Assembly (NCBI GenBank): GCA_046331625.1
Contig: JAXLQL010000006.1
Coordinates: 248,001-312,000 of the forward strand
Origin: JAXLQL01 sp046331625
GTDB lineage: Bacteria; Acidobacteriota; Terriglobia; Bryobacterales; Bryobacteraceae
Direction of reading: 5' to 3'
DNA length: 64,000 nt
The position numbers were made by a program, and so were the translations under genes. The notes beneath the pieces are model-generated. The model had not been told where the DNA came from. It saw nothing but the letters and a program-made list of their open reading frames with translations, and did no database searches. Shown here one piece after another: positions 16,554 to 24,412 of the stretch (positions are counted from its first letter, which is position 1; each line of letters begins with the position of its first letter).

Positions 16554-17267
16554 TCACTCGCTGAGCGGACGGATCCAGATGTTGCGAAACCGCATGGTGG
16601 TGACCGGAGCGTTTGGGAAGCCCGAGTGATCCTGCATCATCAGCGGAGCAGGCTCGCATCCGGCGCCGAGCTTTTCGCTGGCATCGATCGCGACGTGGTC
16701 CTGCACCAGCACTCCGTTCAGAACCACGGTTACGACGGCCTTCTCGGTCACCTTGCCTGAGGCGTCGCATTTGGGAGCGCGCAGGATCATGTCGTAGGTC
16801 TGCCACTGTCCGGGCTGGCGCGCGGCGTTGACGAGCGGCGGCGCCTGGTTGTAGAGACCGCCCAGGGAGCCATGAGCATAGGTGGGATTGTGGTACGAGT
16901 CGAGAATTTGGATCTCGTACTTGGCGTGAAGGTAGACGCCGCTATTGCCACGTAGTTGACCTTTTTGGTCGGGCATGTGCGGTACGTTGAACTCGAGGTG
17001 GATCTGCGCGCTTTGGAACTTCTGGCGCGAGTAGACGTCGCCCGCTCCACTGACGCAGACCATCGTTCCTTGATCGGCCGTACAGCCCGTGGGAGAGCCG
17101 TCTTTCTTGGTCCAGCCGGAGACGTCTGAGCCCGAGAACAGGACAATGGCGTCCGAGGGTGGATGTGCAGCGTCACCCGGGTTAACCGGGCGAGGCTGGG
17201 GAGACTCGCGCTTCGGTGTCTGCGCGAACAGCGCCGCCGCGGTGAGAATGATTGCGATGCGCACCAT
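16554..17267 (-). CDS. Secreted DUF1080 (3-keto-disaccharide hydrolase-type) protein
   Basis: The protein has 237 residues with a signal peptide (MVRIAIILTAAALFAQ). The body is a concanavalin-like DUF1080 domain, recognisable by IVLFSGSDVSGWTKKDGSP near the start, IHLEFNVPHMP, GNSGVYLHAKYEIQILDSY and WQTYDMILRAP, ending VTTMRFRNIWIRPL. Several DUF1080 proteins cleave 3-keto-glycosides; others bind polysaccharide. It is convergent with the large receptor gene. The sugar substrate is not evident. Confidence 0.88.
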   Translation of the reverse strand: MVRIAIILTAAALFAQTPKRESPQPRPVNPGDAAHPPSDAIVLFSGSDVSGWTKKDGSPTGCTADQGTMVCVSGAGDVYSRQKFQSAQIHLEFNVPHMPDQKGQLRGNSGVYLHAKYEIQILDSYHNPTYAHGSLGGLYNQAPPLVNAARQPGQWQTYDMILRAPKCDASGKVTEKAVVTVVLNGVLVQDHVAIDASEKLGAGCEPAPLMMQDHSGFPNAPVTTMRFRNIWIRPLSE

Positions 17268-17315
17268 ATGGGAGATGCTACCAAGGTGCGCGCGCGATGG
17301 GGGCCGGACTCCCCG

Positions 17316-17798
17316 TCAGCGCCGCACGAAGAGCATCACGGGCCAGGGCTCGGAAGCCTGGTCCTGCTTGTCGTGGTTGCAGACCTGGATCCCGACGCCG
17401 CCGTCGGGATTCTCCTGAAGCGCCCACACCACGGCATCGCGGCCTTCATCCACATACAGGGCAACGCGATCGCCCGAACGAATCGAGATACCGGCATCCA
17501 CCGAGGCACAGCGCCCGGCTTTGATGCGCGGCAGGATAATCGTCTTGAAGTTGCGGGATATCAGCGTTCCCTCGTCTGAGTCTCCGCCCAAGCGCACCAC
17601 TCGCGTTTCGCCGGCGTCACGCTTGCTCGACTCTTTCGACGGGGCTTCGTTCTTGGCCGGCGTGCGAGTGTCGATGATCTCGCGTTTCGCGGCGGCCTCC
17701 GCCTTTTCGTTGGGCTCCTGCTTGGCCCGGCTGTCTCTCCCCAGCGCGATCGCGACGATCGCCAACGCGCTAAATCCAATGCGCAATACAGTCTTCAT
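17316..17798 (-). CDS. Exported hypothetical protein, charged linker plus C-terminal domain
   Basis: The protein has 160 residues from the ATG at 17798, which sits 6 bases after an AGGAGG ribosome-binding site; an upstream in-frame ATG lacks one. A membrane or signal segment (LRIGFSALAIVAIALG) is followed by a Lys/Glu-rich linker of about 50 residues. The C-terminal domain of about 80 residues (EGTLISRNFKTIILPRIKAGRC through WPVMLFVRR) is one I do not recognise; it has two cysteines. It may be an envelope-anchored protein. Confidence 0.6.
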   Translation of the reverse strand: MKTVLRIGFSALAIVAIALGRDSRAKQEPNEKAEAAAKREIIDTRTPAKNEAPSKESSKRDAGETRVVRLGGDSDEGTLISRNFKTIILPRIKAGRCASVDAGISIRSGDRVALYVDEGRDAVVWALQENPDGGVGIQVCNHDKQDQASEPWPVMLFVRR

Positions 17799-18075
17799 CT
17801 CCGACCTCCTGTTCCGGTCGTCATCCGCGTGCATTGGGTGCTCTCAGCGGAACACCTTGCACGTCTATCGACTGGAACGCGGCCCAGCAGTAGGGGGTTT
17901 CGACCTATTCGGGGGTACCGACTGTGGGTATCGTCTCAGTCGAGAACGCGGGCTCGCTTGTCCCTCTCGAGCCCGCCTGATTTTAGACGCGGATCATCTA
18001 CTGAAATAGTGACGGCAAGCGGGTAGATTTCTCGGGGGAAGTGAAGCACTCGTTTGGGGGTATCGGCGAAGGAGG
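17799..18075. other. Promoter region with repeated GGGGGTA-like motifs
   Basis: These 277 bases precede the small exported-protein gene. They contain several related G-rich words: agggggtttcgac (17892), cgggggtaccgac (17910), tgtgggtatcgtc (17923) and tgggggtatcggc (near 18049). The first three are spaced by about 18 and 15 bases, compatible with a multi-site operator. No gene is seen. Confidence 0.35.
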
Positions 18076-18153
18076 TGGTACGCCCGAGAGGATTCGAACC
18101 TCTGACCTTCTGCTCCGGAGGCAGACGCTCTATCCGGGCTGAGCTACGGGCGC
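18076..18153 (-). tRNA. tRNA-Arg (anticodon CCG)
   Basis: The minus strand folds as a 78-base tRNA with acceptor stem GCGCCCG/CGGGCGT, discriminator A and encoded CCA at 18076-18078. The D arm contains AGCTCAG. The anticodon stem TCTGC/GCAGA encloses CTCCGGA, giving anticodon CCG, which reads CGG arginine codons. The T arm AGAGGTTCGAATCCTCT is canonical. Confidence 0.97.
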
Positions 18154-18190
18154 AGACAATCCCATGCTACCACGCCAACACCGGCGCGGC

Positions 18191-18233
18191 GAAAAAGAAA
18201 ACGGGGCAGGTCCACCAGGAAGACCCACCCCGT
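18191..18233 (-). terminator. Rho-independent terminator of the glycine-zipper protein gene
   Basis: On the minus strand an ACGGGG/CCCCGT outer stem (18201-18206 with 18228-18233) with an inner GGTC/GACC stem is followed by a TTTTCTTTTT tract (18191-18200). It lies 85 bases past the stop of the 18318-18845 gene and just before tRNA-Arg on the same strand. Confidence 0.75.
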
Positions 18234-18317
18234 CCTGTGCGAGGAACCTATTTCAAAGAGCCTCGCAAAGGAGAAGGAACTCACTCCTCTCTCGTTATGT
18301 CGTGATCAGGCGAGCGA

Positions 18318-18845
18318 TCACAGCCCGCCCGGAGGATTCTTGGCAGTGACGCGATCATAGATGAGCGCTGCGATGCTGCCGGCCACTGCGCCCATGATCG
18401 CGCCCTTCTGTTTGTCTTTGGTGGCCTGGCTACCGATCGCCGCACCCGCGGCCGCACCCGCCGTGATCAGCGCCAGCGTCTTCTGAATGGAGCGCTTCTT
18501 GGCCACCTTTGGCTCGCCGCCGGTCTGGGAGGCGGCGGGCTTGGTCTCGTTCTTGAGGATCTCTGCTTCCGGGTTGTCGAATGGCTGAGCGTCATTCGTT
18601 GCCGCTTCGGCTTTCTTGGCTTCAGCGGCTTGTTGGTTCTCTTTGCCCGCGGCGCCGATGATCGCACCGATGGCGCCGATCGAATCGAGAATCGGTTTCA
18701 TCTCGTCGTTGGCCGCGGGAGCCTCGGTAGTGGGGGTCGCGGCCGGGATTTCCGGTTGAGCCGGAGGATTGGTGGTTTGCTCCGCGGCGAACAGCGTCGC
18801 GAAGGCGGTAAGTGCGATCAGCGTCAAGCGAGCGAGTCGGTTCAT
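18318..18845 (-). CDS. Exported glycine-zipper membrane protein
   Basis: The protein has 175 residues from the ATG at 18845; a longer frame runs upstream without an initiation signal. There is a signal peptide (LARLTLIALTAFATLFAAEQ) and a low-complexity Pro/Ala/Glu region with a short hydrophobic GAIGAIIGAAG segment. The C-terminal glycine-zipper stretch (ALITAGAAAGAAIGSQATKDKQKGAIMGAVAGSIAALIYD) is like those of YMGG/OmpA-associated lipoproteins. It probably sits in the envelope; no enzymatic role is visible. A clear terminator follows at 18191-18233. Confidence 0.65.
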   Translation of the reverse strand: MNRLARLTLIALTAFATLFAAEQTTNPPAQPEIPAATPTTEAPAANDEMKPILDSIGAIGAIIGAAGKENQQAAEAKKAEAATNDAQPFDNPEAEILKNETKPAASQTGGEPKVAKKRSIQKTLALITAGAAAGAAIGSQATKDKQKGAIMGAVAGSIAALIYDRVTAKNPPGGL

Positions 18846-19142
18846 TTTGACCAGGTTCGATCTCCCTTCCGGCTGATAAGACGCGTCCACGCCGCGCCGG
18901 TTGCAACAAAATGATTGAGCTTGGTTAACAGCCGTGGCTAAAGTCCCGTGTGTCGCGCGGCGCGGGATCTGCGCCCGAACGCGAGGCGCGAAGCATGCGG
19001 GCACAAACCCCGGCCGCACGGAGGGTTGCGGCGTCCACGTGAATTTGGCCACGGGCTGTGAACCGTTGAATCGCTTCACCTTCTCGTGCAGTTTGCGGAT
19101 TCCCGGGCCACTTGGAAAGTATTACAATGCAAGCAAATCGCT
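18846..19142. other. Divergent intergenic region upstream of the DUF1549 operon
   Basis: These 297 bases separate two divergent genes. The central part is rich in GC palindromes (gtcgcgcggcgcgggatctgcgcccgaacgcgaggcgcg, near 18950). The segment nearest the plus-strand gene contains a TACAAT-like -10 candidate at about 19123. No gene or known RNA family is recognised. Confidence 0.3.
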
Positions 19143-21791
19143 ATGAACAAAGTGCTCGGTACCGTGTGGCTTGCGGCTGTGGCCGCGTCGGCCGCGGAGG
19201 GAACGTTCGACGACATCAAACCGTTGCTCGATGCCAACTGCACGGCTTGTCACTCCGCCAAGACGAAGACCAGCGGCTACTCCACTGAGACCGAGGCCGC
19301 GTTCTTGCAGGGCGGCAGCAAGTACGGCGCGCCGGTGGTGGCGGGGCATCCGGAACAAAGCATCGTCATCAAGCTGCTGAAGGGCGAACTCGCACCGCGC
19401 ATGCCCGTAGGCAAGGCGCTCGCCGCGAACGATCTGGCCCGCATTGAAAACTGGATCCGCGGCATGAAGTCCGAAGCCGCGCAAGGCGCGAAACCGGAGT
19501 CGCGCTGGGCGTTCGAGAAGCCCATGCGCCGCGCTCCGCCGCAGGTGAAAGACGAAGCGTGGGTGCGCAACCCAATCGACGCATTCGTGCTCGCCAAACT
19601 CGACCAGACGTCACTCCGTCCCGCGCCCGAAGCCTCGCGCCGCACGCTCGCGCGGCGGTTGTGGCTCGATCTCATCGGAATTCCTCCGTCTCCGGACGAG
19701 ATGCGCGCGTTCGAAAATGACGCGCGGCCCGACGCCTACGAACAACTCGTGGAACGCCTGCTCTCCGACAAGCGCTACGGCGAGCGCTGGGGCAGGCATT
19801 GGCTCGACCTCGTCCGCTACGGCGAAACCAGTGGACTCGAAGGCGACGGCGCCATCGGCAACGCGTGGCGCTACCGCGACTGGGTCATCCAGGCTTTCAA
19901 TGACGACATGCCGTATGACAGCTTCGTGATCCAACAACTGGGCGGCGCCGACGAGCACAGCAAGACTCGCAACAACTACGCGCCTGACGTGCAAGGTCAC
20001 GTGCCGCTCGGCTTCCTGCGCGTGGCGCCTTGGGACCGCTCGAACCTCGTGGCCGATGAGGTCCGGCAGAACTACCTCGCCGAAGTCACCGGCGCCACCG
20101 GCTCGATCTTTCTCGGCATGACGCTCGGCTGCGCGCGCTGCCACGATCACAAGTACGATCCGATTCCGCAGAAGGACTACTATCGCTTCCAGGCCTTCTT
20201 CAATACGATCCAGGTGGACAACGTCGACGTGCCGTTCGACGACCCCTCGTTTGCAGCCAAGGCTGGCGAGCGCGTGAAATATTATGAGCGGCTGCTGAAG
20301 GATGGTCCGGAGAAGCATGAGCTCGACGAGTTCGAGAAATCGCTGCTGCCCAAGCTCATAGCTGCGCGAAAGGCTGCCGCCGCGGGCAAGGAACTATCCA
20401 AAGACGACGTGCGGCTCGAGATGCGCCGCAAGGGCGCGATCTTCACCGAAGCCGAACGCCGCCATCATGCGGCCGTTCTCGAAGATGCCAATCGCACGCA
20501 GGATGCCGAAGAGAAGGCGCTGATCGACGAACTCGAAGCGAAGCTGCTCGCCAAGCTCAAAGAGGCTTACGCGAAGCCGGGCGCCGATCCGATGGCGCGC
20601 TTTGGAGCACTTACGGTCGACGATGTTCGCGCCGAGGCCGGGCGGCAATCCTCGAAGATCTTCTCCGCCGAGGAGCGCAACCGGCACGAAGCGCTTTCCC
20701 AGAAGCTCGACGTGTACCGCCACCGGCTGGGCCGCTGGAAGACGCAGGCGCTCACGGTTCGCAACGTTCCCGGGCCGCCGAACGGTCCGATGCTCGCGCC
20801 CGTTCGCATTCTGACGCGCGGCGACTACCGCCAACCTCGTGAAGCAGTGGACCCCGGATTCCCAAGCGCACTCACGGGCGACCAGAAGTCCGCCGAGCTC
20901 ATCACCGACCGCTATCGCCAGTTCCCCACTCGTGGATGGCGCCTGACGCTCGCCCGCTGGATCGCCAATCGCGACAATCCGCTCACCGCGCGCGTGATGG
21001 CGAATCGCGTGTGGCAGCATCATTTCGGCCGCGGCATCGTGGGTACGCCGAGCGACTTCGGCAAGAACGGCGAGAAGGCCACGCATCCGGAACTGCTCGA
21101 CTGGCTGGCGGTGGAGTTCATGGACTCCGGCTGGAGCATGAAGCATCTGCACCGCCTGATTCTGACCTCGAACACGTATCGGCAATCCGCCGATAACAAG
21201 CCCATGCAGGCGAGCACGGCGGATCCCGATAACAAGCTGCTGTGGCACTACCAGCGGCGAAGGCTCGAGGCGGAAGCAATCCGCGACAGCATCCTCTCGG
21301 CGAGCGGGCGGCTGAATCCGGAGATGTACGGGCCGAGTATTTTCCCGCCGCTGCCGGAAGACTTGGCCGACTTCGCGCGATACGGCCGTGGCGGCGGCAT
21401 CATGTGGGAGCCCAATGAAAAGGAAGAAGACGCGCTGCGGCGTTCGGTGTACGTCTTTCAGCGGCGTTCCCTGCCCTTGCCGATGCTGGCCGCGTTTGAC
21501 GCCACTCCGTTCAACGAAAGCTGCGACCGGCGCAGCAGCACCACTACGGCGCTGCAGGCGCTTTCGATGATGAACGGCAACTTGATTCACGAAGAAGCCG
21601 AACACCTGGCCAAGCGCGTAGCGCGCGAAGCCGGCGGCGAGCGGCGCGCCCAGGTGGCGCGAGCTTTCGAGTTGGTCCTGAGCCGCCCGGCGAGTACGGG
21701 CGAGCTCCAACGCTTCACTTCATTCCCCGGCCCGATGGCCGCTGTCTGCCGGGTACTTCTCAATTCCAACGAGTTCGCCTATGTCGACTAA
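19143..21791 (+). CDS. PSD1-type cytochrome protein with DUF1549 and DUF1553 domains
   Basis: The protein has 882 residues from the ATG at 19143 (MNKVLGTVWLAAVAASAAEG signal peptide). It shows the planctomycete PSCyt1 segment with a c-heme site CTACH (residues 33-37), then DUF1549 (PIDAFVLAKLD through the second heme-like site CARCHDHKYDPIPQKDYY near residue 330). The C-terminal DUF1553 domain begins near LARWIANRDNPLTARVMANRVWQHHFGRGIVGT. Such proteins are exported and paired with DUF1501 proteins. Their function is unproven, with roles suggested in polysaccharide or phosphonate use. The next gene overlaps by 11 bases. Confidence 0.9.
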   Translation: MNKVLGTVWLAAVAASAAEGTFDDIKPLLDANCTACHSAKTKTSGYSTETEAAFLQGGSKYGAPVVAGHPEQSIVIKLLKGELAPRMPVGKALAANDLARIENWIRGMKSEAAQGAKPESRWAFEKPMRRAPPQVKDEAWVRNPIDAFVLAKLDQTSLRPAPEASRRTLARRLWLDLIGIPPSPDEMRAFENDARPDAYEQLVERLLSDKRYGERWGRHWLDLVRYGETSGLEGDGAIGNAWRYRDWVIQAFNDDMPYDSFVIQQLGGADEHSKTRNNYAPDVQGHVPLGFLRVAPWDRSNLVADEVRQNYLAEVTGATGSIFLGMTLGCARCHDHKYDPIPQKDYYRFQAFFNTIQVDNVDVPFDDPSFAAKAGERVKYYERLLKDGPEKHELDEFEKSLLPKLIAARKAAAAGKELSKDDVRLEMRRKGAIFTEAERRHHAAVLEDANRTQDAEEKALIDELEAKLLAKLKEAYAKPGADPMARFGALTVDDVRAEAGRQSSKIFSAEERNRHEALSQKLDVYRHRLGRWKTQALTVRNVPGPPNGPMLAPVRILTRGDYRQPREAVDPGFPSALTGDQKSAELITDRYRQFPTRGWRLTLARWIANRDNPLTARVMANRVWQHHFGRGIVGTPSDFGKNGEKATHPELLDWLAVEFMDSGWSMKHLHRLILTSNTYRQSADNKPMQASTADPDNKLLWHYQRRRLEAEAIRDSILSASGRLNPEMYGPSIFPPLPEDLADFARYGRGGGIMWEPNEKEEDALRRSVYVFQRRSLPLPMLAAFDATPFNESCDRRSSTTTALQALSMMNGNLIHEEAEHLAKRVAREAGGERRAQVARAFELVLSRPASTGELQRFTSFPGPMAAVCRVLLNSNEFAYVD

Positions 21792-23196
21792 TATTTCCCG
21801 GCGCAGTCTTCTCTTCAACTCCTACTTGGGTATCGGCGGGCTCGCCCTCGCCGACATCATGATGGCGGACGGTCCTTCAAAGGATGCGCCGCTCGTGCCG
21901 CGTCCGCAGCATCGGCCGCGCAAGGCGAAGAGCTGCATCTTCCTCTTCATGGAAGGCGGCGTCAGCCAGATGGACCTGTTCGAGCACAAGCCGCTGCTCT
22001 TGAAGTTCGCCGGCAAGCAGATTCCCATGCCGCGCGGAACAGTGGGCGAGATCGCGACGTTCGCCGCGGCGCCGAATCGCGTTGTTCCGCCTGTGGCTCC
22101 GCTGCGCCAGCACGGGCAGAGCGGCCGTTGGATCACTGACCTGATGCCGAGCCTCGCCAGCGTGGCCGATCACACGGCGTTCCTGCACGGCGTGAAGGTG
22201 GATAACAACAATCACGGTCCAGCGGTGTATCACACGCTTACCGGGAACCAGTTCCCCGGGAGCCCATCGGCAGGCGCGTGGGTCACCTACGGCCTCGGTA
22301 GCGTGAATCAGGATTTGCCGGGATTCGTGGTACTCGGCGACCGGCGTGGCGCAACCATCGGCGGCGCGAATGTGTGGGGCAATGGCTATCTGCCGGCTGC
22401 GTTCCAAGGGACGCTGTTCCGCAATGGTCCGAGCCCGATTATCGATCTGCGGCCGCGAGGCACGGTCGAAGAACAGCGGGCCGAGCTCGACCTGCTCGCA
22501 TGGACCAACCAGACGCACGCTTCGGCGCGCACCAACACGAGCGAGCTCGAAGCGCGGATCGCGTCCTATGAGCTCGCGTTTCGGATGCAGGCGAAGGCGC
22601 CCGAACTCGTGGACCTTTCGAAAGAGTCAGAAGCCACGCGCAAGCTCTACGGCCTGGACAACGAAATCAGCGAGCCCTTCGGGCGGCAGTGCCTGCTGGC
22701 GCGGCGCATGGTGGAGCGCGGTGTGCGTTTCATCCAGGTGCTGCATGGCGCGGGTGGCGACCGCTGGGACGATCACGGCGACGTGGCCGGGCGGGTCCCG
22801 AAGCATTGCGCCGAGGTCGACAAGCCGGTGGGCGGGCTGATCCAGGATTTGGCCGCACGCGGATTGCTCGACTCGACGCTGGTGGTGTGGTTGTCGGAGA
22901 TGGGCCGCACGCCATTCGACAATAACCTGATTACCGACAAGCCGGGTCGCGACCACAACCAGTACGGGCTTACTGTGTTCATGGCCGGCGGCGACGTGAA
23001 GGCGGGCGCGACATTCGGCGAGACGGACGAATTTTCGGTGCGCGCGGCGAGCGATCCGATTCCGATGCGCGACGTCCATGCGACGATCCTCGAGTTGATG
23101 GGGCTGGATCAGCACCGGCTGAGCGTGCTCCACGGAGGGCGATACAAGAAGCTGACCGATATTGGTGGCCGGGTGATCGGCGAAGTGATTGGATGA
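21781..23196 (+). CDS. DUF1501 exported protein
   Basis: The 471-residue protein begins SRRSLLFNSYLGIGGLALADI, a twin-arginine-type signal. The body is DUF1501, an alkaline-phosphatase-superfamily-like fold, with AKSCIFLFMEGGVSQMDLFEHKP, HNNHGPAVYHTLTGNQFPGSPSAGAWVTYGLG, HGAGGDRWDDHGD and SEMGRTPFDNN as typical segments. It is nearly always encoded next to DUF1549/DUF1553 proteins, as here, and overlaps that gene by 11 bases. The pair probably acts together in the periplasm. Confidence 0.9.
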   Translation: MSTNISRRSLLFNSYLGIGGLALADIMMADGPSKDAPLVPRPQHRPRKAKSCIFLFMEGGVSQMDLFEHKPLLLKFAGKQIPMPRGTVGEIATFAAAPNRVVPPVAPLRQHGQSGRWITDLMPSLASVADHTAFLHGVKVDNNNHGPAVYHTLTGNQFPGSPSAGAWVTYGLGSVNQDLPGFVVLGDRRGATIGGANVWGNGYLPAAFQGTLFRNGPSPIIDLRPRGTVEEQRAELDLLAWTNQTHASARTNTSELEARIASYELAFRMQAKAPELVDLSKESEATRKLYGLDNEISEPFGRQCLLARRMVERGVRFIQVLHGAGGDRWDDHGDVAGRVPKHCAEVDKPVGGLIQDLAARGLLDSTLVVWLSEMGRTPFDNNLITDKPGRDHNQYGLTVFMAGGDVKAGATFGETDEFSVRAASDPIPMRDVHATILELMGLDQHRLSVLHGGRYKKLTDIGGRVIGEVIG

Positions 23197-23722
23197 CCGG
23201 CTGGCGGTTGCGGTCACGGCGGCGCGAGTTCTCGAAGCGTCGGGCCAGCGGTATGCGCTGATCGGGTCCGTGGCTTGTGAGGCTCTGGGGCTTCCGCAGG
23301 ATCCGGCTGAGGAAGGTATCCGGTTCGCCGTTGAGAATCATTGGACCGTGACCGGGGATGTAGGCCAAGCCTGCGCCGAGGGTCGTTCGGGCGTATTCAA
23401 ATGGCACGGTATCGCGTTGCGCGAAGACTTCTGCATCCGGCTCTATCCCGCCTACCGATGCGTTCCGCGCGACCTCCTGGACCGCGCCGTGCCCATTCGG
23501 ATCAATGAGGCTCTCATTCGGATCGCCGAACCCGGCGATCTGTTGCTCGAAGCAGCGCTACGAGAGGGCGCGGATCTCGTGGCATCCATCCATACAGGCT
23601 TCGGCCCGATCGACTGGGATCGGGTCGAGAAGACTGCTCACAAGATGTGCCCGTCGCTGCCAGACGGGAAAGGTGAGGCATTTCTCGAGTGCCTGCACCT
23701 GCTGAAAAGCACGTCCGGCTAG
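23189..23722 (+). CDS. Small protein, possibly a degenerate nucleotidyltransferase fold
   Basis: The 177-residue protein appears to start at a TTG overlapping the DUF1501 gene by 8 bases, implying coupled translation. RYALIGSVACEALGLPQDPAEEGIRF resembles the IGGxAxxxxGxxRxTxDIDL entry of nucleotidyltransferase-like (AbiEii/MNT) proteins, but the DxD metal motif is replaced. PGDLLLEAALREGADLVASI resembles the following helix. If correct it would be catalytically impaired. The reading frame is certain, the function is not. Confidence 0.45.
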   Translation: MDDRLAVAVTAARVLEASGQRYALIGSVACEALGLPQDPAEEGIRFAVENHWTVTGDVGQACAEGRSGVFKWHGIALREDFCIRLYPAYRCVPRDLLDRAVPIRINEALIRIAEPGDLLLEAALREGADLVASIHTGFGPIDWDRVEKTAHKMCPSLPDGKGEAFLECLHLLKSTSG

Positions 23723-23749
23723 ACTAGCATCGGCGGCAACCGTGGCACG

Positions 23750-23994
23750 CTATCTGGGATGGGGCACGACGTCGAGGATCAAATAGCTGTCGTCCTCAAT
23801 TCGGAAGAAGAAGCGCCAGTCACGATTGACCCGCCCCTCCCAGATATCGCGGGCTTCGTCGTACTTTTTCGCACGCAACCCAGGATGACGCAAGTTCGCA
23901 GCCAGAAACCTCATCTGTTTGAAAAACGCGTCTCGAATCGCGGTGGAGCCTCACCGAGCGACCTCAGCACTCCGTCGCCGTAACGGATCTGCAT
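23750..23994 (-). pseudogene. Frameshifted RelE/HigB-type toxin
   Basis: From the ATG at 23994 the frame reads MQIRYGDGVLRSLGEAPP and then ends early. The family sequence continues in another frame with IRDAFFKQMRFLAANLRHPG, KKYDEARDIWEGRVNRDWRFFF and YLILDVVPHPR to a TAG at 23750. Restoring one G near 23940 (CCACCGCG to CCACCGGCG) joins both parts into an 82-residue RelE/ParE-superfamily toxin of normal length. The start overlaps the 3' end of the AbrB antitoxin gene by 31 bases, in the expected antitoxin-toxin order. As written the toxin is dead unless the base is an assembly error. Confidence 0.82.
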
Positions 23995-24305
23995 CGCTGC
24001 TCGCGATGCCGCTTACCCTTTGCTGGCTTCCGCAACTGCGTCTGGATTGTCGCGATGGCCTCGTCCACCGAGAAGGGCCCATAGACCCTACCTGCTTCGA
24101 TCTCCTTCTCGGCCTTCCGCAAGCGCGCGTCGATCGAACGCCTCTGCGCCGCCGTGTACGGCGCGGTGTCATCTTCAACTGGACTCACCGTGATCACATT
24201 CCCGGCCACGCGGAACTCCAAGCGGTCTCCGGCCTCGAGTCCAGCCTGCTTTCGGACGGCTGCTGGAATCACGATTGGCCTTTTGCTCTTCACGACAGTC
24301 GTCAT
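23964..24305 (-). CDS. AbrB/MazE-family antitoxin
   Basis: The 113-residue protein has an N-terminal swapped-hairpin AbrB domain (VVKSKRPIVIPAAVRKQAGLEAGDRLEFRVAGNVITVSPV), which binds DNA and typically represses its own operon. A helical toxin-binding tail follows (RRSIDARLRKAEKEIEAGRVYGPFSVDEAIATI). The open frame looks intact. It is paired with the frameshifted RelE-type toxin just downstream, so it may be a stranded antitoxin. Confidence 0.83.
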   Translation of the reverse strand: MTTVVKSKRPIVIPAAVRKQAGLEAGDRLEFRVAGNVITVSPVEDDTAPYTAAQRRSIDARLRKAEKEIEAGRVYGPFSVDEAIATIQTQLRKPAKGKRHREQRCRSVTATEC

Positions 24306-24412
24306 CTTGAATCCTGCTTGCAGGATACCAGCCGCAACTCGAGCGAAGTAGACGTACCCGGACAGGTTCGGAACCGCATCGCGCCGCAGTGGCGCATGCT
24401 AGCATCGGCTGC

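Noticed and set aside
23908..23994. TGA in the first frame of the RelE remnant as a second selenocysteine codon
   Set aside because: Homology moves to another frame before that TGA, so a base deletion explains it; there is no redox CxxC context.
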